64,000 nt of DNA, taken from positions 1,116,001-1,180,000 of the forward strand of contig NZ_CP019082.1 in assembly GCF_001956985.1 (NCBI RefSeq), given 5' to 3'. Source of the DNA: Paludisphaera borealis (lineage in GTDB: Bacteria; Planctomycetota; Planctomycetia; Isosphaerales; Isosphaeraceae). Position numbers and translations under genes: made by a program. Shown here one piece after another: positions 60,408-64,000 of this stretch; positions within the stretch are counted from its first letter, which is position 1, and each line of letters begins with the position of its first letter. The notes below the pieces were generated by a model. The model did no database searches, was not told the DNA's origin, and saw nothing but the letters and a program-made list of their open reading frames with translations.

Positions 60408-61406
60408 TCAATCGCCCTCGCGGCCGCCTGCTTTCGGTCCAGGAACCCGATCGCTTTTCGGAGCGGCCGCGCAGAGCACGATGTAGCTCAGCAGGGCGAG
60501 GCCGAGGCAGAGGCCGAGCAGGGCCTTGGCGGCGCCCGGGGCGTTGCTCGGCGAGATGAACGCCTCGATCGCGCCGGCGATCAGGAGAAGAGGGACGATC
60601 CCGACGATGATCTGGACCGACTTCCGCCCTTGCAGCCGAAGCTCTTCACGCCGGCCGTAGCGGCCGGGGAACAGCATGGCGTCGGCCATGAGCAGCCCGG
60701 CGCCGGCGCTGATCCAGATCGCGGGGAGTTCAAGCGACCCGTGGCCGACGACGAACTCCGCGAGCGGCGTGAGCATTCCCGCGCGGAGGCAGGCCGCGGC
60801 GATCGCGCCGAGCATCAACCCGTTGAACAGCAAGAGCCAGACGGTGCCGATGCCGAAGGTCAGGCCTAGCGCCCACGTCAGGAGGGAGACGTTGATGTTG
60901 TTCACCGCGATGTGGGTGCCCGCGCTCGGCGCGGTCCGGGTGAGCGATTCGGTCCAGAGCCGCTTCGCGGCGATGGCCTCGCGCATGGGGGGGCTCACGA
61001 AGAACCGCTCAAGCACCGGGTTCTGCGCCGTGAGGAAGAACCCCGCGATGGCGCCGGCCCAGAAGATCGCGGTGGCCAGGAGGATCGGGCCGGCCGCGGC
61101 CCGGACGCTCGTCGGCCAGGTCCGCCGCCAGAATACGGTCCAGCCGCTTGACCTGGCCTTCCCCGGCTGATAGAGGATGCTGTGGGCCTGGCCGACGATC
61201 TGTCCAAGCTCCTTGACGACCGGATGGCCGGGGAAGCGCATACGCGCGTATGCTAGGTCCGCGACCGCCTGCCTGTACAGCGAGCTGCCTTCTCGGAAGG
61301 CGTCGAGCGGCACGCGCGCCAGCGACAGCCGGCGTGCCTTGTCGAGGAAGGCCTGCAACTGCGCCCAGGAGTCTTTACGCGAACGGATAAAATCATGAAC
61401 GACCAT
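60408..61406 (-). CDS. SpoIIM-family (stage II sporulation protein M-like) membrane protein
   Basis: A predicted 332-residue membrane protein from ATG 61406; the open frame above it lacks family sequence. A helical N-terminal cytosolic part (DFIRSRKDSWAQLQAFLDKA ... LYRQAVADLAYARMRFPGH) precedes about six transmembrane helices. The region GTHIAVNNINVSLLTWALGL and PLAEFVVGHGSLELPAIWIS are typical of SpoIIM/DUF95. Outside spore formers these proteins cluster with RDD, DUF58 and MoxR genes. Its start codon overlaps the divergent RDD gene by 12 bp. Confidence 0.85.
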   Translation of the reverse strand: MVVHDFIRSRKDSWAQLQAFLDKARRLSLARVPLDAFREGSSLYRQAVADLAYARMRFPGHPVVKELGQIVGQAHSILYQPGKARSSGWTVFWRRTWPTSVRAAAGPILLATAIFWAGAIAGFFLTAQNPVLERFFVSPPMREAIAAKRLWTESLTRTAPSAGTHIAVNNINVSLLTWALGLTFGIGTVWLLLFNGLMLGAIAAACLRAGMLTPLAEFVVGHGSLELPAIWISAGAGLLMADAMLFPGRYGRREELRLQGRKSVQIIVGIVPLLLIAGAIEAFISPSNAPGAAKALLGLCLGLALLSYIVLCAAAPKSDRVPGPKAGGREGD

Positions 61407-62222
61407 CGAAAGCCCCTGGGTCAACGCGTCCTGACGATCCGCACCCCGGAGAACATCGAGCTGACCTACGCCCTGGCGGGTCCGGGAAGCCGCGCCGCGG
61501 CCTACCTCGTCGACGTGTTCGCCATGATGATCATCGGCCAGATCTTCGTGAACCTGCTCATTTCCGTCGTGACGGCGCTCCTCAGCGGCCTGGGGCCGGG
61601 CAGCCAGACCTGGGTCGCCGCGATCGGCGGCCTGGTGGCGTTCTCGCTGTACAACGGCTACTTCATCCTCTTCGAGTGGCTCTGGAACGGGCAGACGCCG
61701 GGCAAGCGGCTGCTCCACGTCCGGGTGATCCGGCAGGGAGGATACGCGCTCAGTGCCTTCGACACCCTCCTGCGGAATCTGCTGAGGGTGATCGACTTTC
61801 TGCCGTTCTTCTACGGCGTCGGGCTGGTCAGCATGCTGCTCACGAGGGACAGCCAGCGGCTCGGCGACTTGGTCGCCGGCACCCTGGTGGTGTACCAGGA
61901 TCCGGTCGAGACCGAGTCGCTCTTGCCGGTCCTGCCGGCCGCTTCAACAGCGGAGCCGCCGTTGCCCGCGTCGGCCCTCGCGGCAGTGCCCGGCGAGGTG
62001 GTCGAGCTGGTGGGCATCTATCTCCGGTCGAGGGAGGAGATGACCCCCCGGCCCCGCCAGGAGATCGCCGTCGAACTCGCGGACCTGATCCACGAAGCGA
62101 GCGGACTCGATCCCCAGGCCGGCCAGAGCGTCGAAAGCTTCCTGACGTCCATCGTCAGGCAATCCGAGCAAGCTCCTCCATCGTCAACCCCACCTCCCGT
62201 AGAGGCTGAACTCCTTTCTTGA
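61395..62222 (+). CDS. RDD-family membrane protein
   Basis: A 275-residue protein. The N-terminus LTIRTPENIELTYALAGPGS leads into an RDD domain (RAAAYLVDVFAMMIIGQIFV, helix 1 with the Arg-Asp pattern) and NGQTPGKRLLHVRVIRQGGY. Two or three helices follow, then a ~100-residue cytosolic tail. Function is unknown; RDD proteins are membrane proteins linked to transport or secretion. Both ends overlap neighbours: 12 bp with the SpoIIM gene and 68 bp with the next RDD gene. Confidence 0.85.
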   Translation: MNDHRKPLGQRVLTIRTPENIELTYALAGPGSRAAAYLVDVFAMMIIGQIFVNLLISVVTALLSGLGPGSQTWVAAIGGLVAFSLYNGYFILFEWLWNGQTPGKRLLHVRVIRQGGYALSAFDTLLRNLLRVIDFLPFFYGVGLVSMLLTRDSQRLGDLVAGTLVVYQDPVETESLLPVLPAASTAEPPLPASALAAVPGEVVELVGIYLRSREEMTPRPRQEIAVELADLIHEASGLDPQAGQSVESFLTSIVRQSEQAPPSSTPPPVEAELLS

Positions 62223-63108
62223 GCAGCAGCCGAGCCACTTTCTCGCGGGCCTCCTCGAGCTTCCGGGGCGCGTCCAGCACGCGGGTTTTCGCCCAGCGGT
62301 CGCCGATCCGTCGGAGCAGCGGATCGCGATACGGGACCGCCGCGTCGTACAGATTGAAGAACGGGATGAACTGGCTCAGCCAGCGAACGACCCCTTGAAT
62401 GTGGGTCAGGGGCATGTGGCCGTCGGCTGTCTGCACGACGCGCAGGCCCATGATCCGCTTGCCCGGGCCGGCCCCGCCGAAGAGTGAGTCGCGGAAGAAG
62501 AGGAGCGGAAGGGCAGCCAGCGAGATGATGTTCATGGCGAGTTGCACCGACGTCGGCTCCACCCCGAGAAAGCTCAGGACGACGACGGTCAGGATCATCG
62601 GCGCATAAACGAGCAGGAGCGAGTCCAACATCAAGGCGCCGAAACGCCGGTTGAAGACGCTCGCCTGGCAGCGGCGACACAGGAAGAACTGCTTCTTGAA
62701 AGGCTTCATTCGGCACTTGCCGCAATACGGCGCAAGGCAGCGGACGCAGACGAGGGTCGCGGGCTTCTTGTGCCGGGCGCAAGGGAGCGAGCCCTCCGCC
62801 AGCGCGAGCCGATCCCGAGTCTTGCGGGGCCAGGCCTCTTCCAGGCGGTCGCCGACCACGGGCTTGGTCTGCTGCTCGATCGGGAGCCGGTCCTTGAGCG
62901 CGGCCTGGTCCGCTATCGGTCTGGCCTCGGGCTGGGTGCAGTGGTTGACCAGCGTGTTCGGCGTGATCGCCTTCTCTTCGAGCCAGCGGCCCAGCGTATC
63001 GCGGGAGACCGGCCCGTAGGTCTCCTCGTCGGCCGATTCGACGTACCAGCCGATATCGTACGGATCCATTTCGACCCCCTCGACGCCCTGAGCAACAACC
63101 TGGCTCAT
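62155..63108 (-). CDS. GYF/B-box/RDD-domain membrane protein
   Basis: A 317-residue protein; AAAGGAG lies 6 bases before ATG 63108. It has a GYF_2-like domain (IGWYVESADEETYGPVSRDT, ~20-75), then a B-box-like zinc finger (Cys110, His113, Cys121, Cys124, Cys129, Cys132, Cys144, Cys147), and an RDD domain (SVFNRRFGALMLDSLLLVYA ... GGAGPGKRIMGLRVVQTADG). The mix of protein-interaction modules and a membrane domain is typical of planctomycetes. The role is unknown. Its 3' end overlaps the other RDD gene by 68 bp. Confidence 0.85.
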   Translation of the reverse strand: MSQVVAQGVEGVEMDPYDIGWYVESADEETYGPVSRDTLGRWLEEKAITPNTLVNHCTQPEARPIADQAALKDRLPIEQQTKPVVGDRLEEAWPRKTRDRLALAEGSLPCARHKKPATLVCVRCLAPYCGKCRMKPFKKQFFLCRRCQASVFNRRFGALMLDSLLLVYAPMILTVVVLSFLGVEPTSVQLAMNIISLAALPLLFFRDSLFGGAGPGKRIMGLRVVQTADGHMPLTHIQGVVRWLSQFIPFFNLYDAAVPYRDPLLRRIGDRWAKTRVLDAPRKLEEAREKVARLLLKKGVQPLREVGLTMEELARIA

Positions 63109-63326
63109 TCTCGGCTCCTTTGAGTGAGTGATCCACAGCGACCGGAGTCATTATGGTCGGTGGCCTTCCACACATTCAAGCAGGTGCGCGTCCGGGATGG
63201 CACGCTGTCTACAGGGCGGAGCCTGGGTGCTTGCAAGCTGAGTCCCGCGGATTACAATACACGCTCAATGTGACCAGGTTCCCGACGGATCGCCGGAAGG
63301 CTCCGTGTTTGAGAGCGGCCTGATTC

Positions 63327-64000
63327 ATGGCTCGTCCCAAGACGTCCTTGCTGCGGCGGATCCTCGTGCAGACCGACCGCGCCTTCTGGTGCATTCACGA
63401 CCACCTCGACGTCCTGGGTTATCTCGCCCTGCCGACGTTCGCGGCCGTGCTCACGATGAGTTTCGGGTTCATCCAGGTCCGACGAAGCTGGGAACTCCCT
63501 TCCATCTACAACTTCCTGATAGTCGGGTTGGTGATCCCATTCTTGGCGTTCTGCTTTTTCACGGTCCTGCCTCTCCCCTGCGCGGTCTTCGCCTGGAAAG
63601 CGGCCGAAGGGGAGCGGGCCACGGCCGGCGAGTGCTTCGCCTGGTGCTGGCGGAGGGCCGGGCGGCTCGCGAGCGTGCTATTCCGGCTGGGCCTGCTTTA
63701 TTTTGGTTCGCTGCTGCTCTTTGGGATCCCCCTGCTCTGGGTCTGGCCGAGGACCTGCCTTACGCCGCTGGTCGCCCTCTTCGAGAGCGAGCGCCGGATA
63801 TTCCGACGCGGGCAGAGGATCCTTCGCGAGGACTTCAGCGTGGCGATCATGGGATTACTCTACCTGTGCATGGGCGTCGTCCTGGGCGGGCTCCTCGTGC
63901 TGCCCAGGTTGATCTTGGGGACGTCCATTCTGGGCGCCCAACTTTTAGAGGCCGAGTGGCAACGGATGCTCATGGATCACCTCTGGATCTTTGAGACGAT
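63327..64000 (+). CDS. Multi-pass membrane protein (partial, runs off the window)
   Basis: An open frame from ATG 63327 (MARPKTSLLRRILVQTDRAF) reaches the right edge with no stop; 224 residues are visible. It has at least four hydrophobic segments, for example YLALPTFAAVLTMSFGFIQV, FLIVGLVIPFLAFCFFTVLP, LYFGSLLLFGIPLLWVWP and MGLLYLCMGVVLGGLLVL. No family is recognised. It starts divergently from the GYF/B-box/RDD gene, with 218 bp between. Confidence 0.7.
   Translation, partial: MARPKTSLLRRILVQTDRAFWCIHDHLDVLGYLALPTFAAVLTMSFGFIQVRRSWELPSIYNFLIVGLVIPFLAFCFFTVLPLPCAVFAWKAAEGERATAGECFAWCWRRAGRLASVLFRLGLLYFGSLLLFGIPLLWVWPRTCLTPLVALFESERRIFRRGQRILREDFSVAIMGLLYLCMGVVLGGLLVLPRLILGTSILGAQLLEAEWQRMLMDHLWIFET

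Overview
The window is high-GC bacterial DNA (roughly 65 percent by eye) and reads as a planctomycete chromosome, most likely an Isosphaeraceae-type organism. The lineage call rests on gene families: a PVC-type beta-propeller/HEAT/heme-binding secreted protein, a cytochrome-domain DUF1549/DUF1553 protein paired with a Tat-exported DUF1501 protein, a surface protein with an N-terminal [11 protein letters not shown] motif, a membrane GYF/B-box/RDD protein, and a palindromic repeat I recall from planctomycete genomes. Many gene pairs overlap by 4 bp (ATGA/GTGA) and several convergent genes share their 3' ends.

Layout. 1-9.8 kb: the tail of a membrane protein, a secreted heme-binding propeller protein, an SGNH hydrolase-like membrane protein, the tail-specific protease Prc, a zinc-ribbon membrane protein with a peptidase-like domain, and a LysM-like anchored protein. 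9.8-14.6 kb: a minus-strand MoxR ATPase - DUF58 - transglutaminase (TgpA-like) operon. 14.7-19.3 kb: a glycosyltransferase, a membrane protein, mannose-6-phosphate isomerase and TatC. 19.5-23.1 kb: a large repetitive exported protein. 23.9-26.4 kb: homoserine dehydrogenase overlapped by an ApgM-like phosphomutase that is probably the missing homoserine kinase. 26.4-26.6 kb: a 147-bp palindromic repeat. 26.6-32.9 kb: a minus-strand futalosine menaquinone cluster (mqnA, mqnC, probable mqnX) with an ABC exporter whose permease is fused to a CPBP protease. 33-38.6 kb: a PNPOx-like protein, a PDZ protein and a three-gene ABC exporter operon. 39.5-46.5 kb: housekeeping genes (stand-alone LigD-N domain protein, glutamine synthetase, lspA-dksA, an epimerase, a PfpI protein, xylose isomerase). 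46.75 kb: tRNA-Val(CAC). 47.4-55.6 kb: an RND efflux locus (adaptor, HAE1 pump, outer-membrane factor) with rearrangement scars. 55.6-60.3 kb: the DUF1501/DUF1549 pair and dCTP deaminase. 60.4-64 kb: SpoIIM, two RDD proteins and a partial membrane protein.

How the parts fit. The chromosomal backbone supplies amino-acid, quinone, nucleotide and cell-envelope functions. The RND locus is the most disturbed part: the adaptor starts with a pump-like N-terminus, the pump/outer-membrane-factor boundary exists twice as a 50-bp near-copy, and the space between holds a frameshifted winged-helix regulator fragment. No CRISPR array, rRNA operon, intact transposase or complete prophage was seen. I saw no fully new multi-gene system; the best leads are the homoserine-kinase replacement, the menaquinone/ABC-CPBP cluster and the rearranged RND locus.
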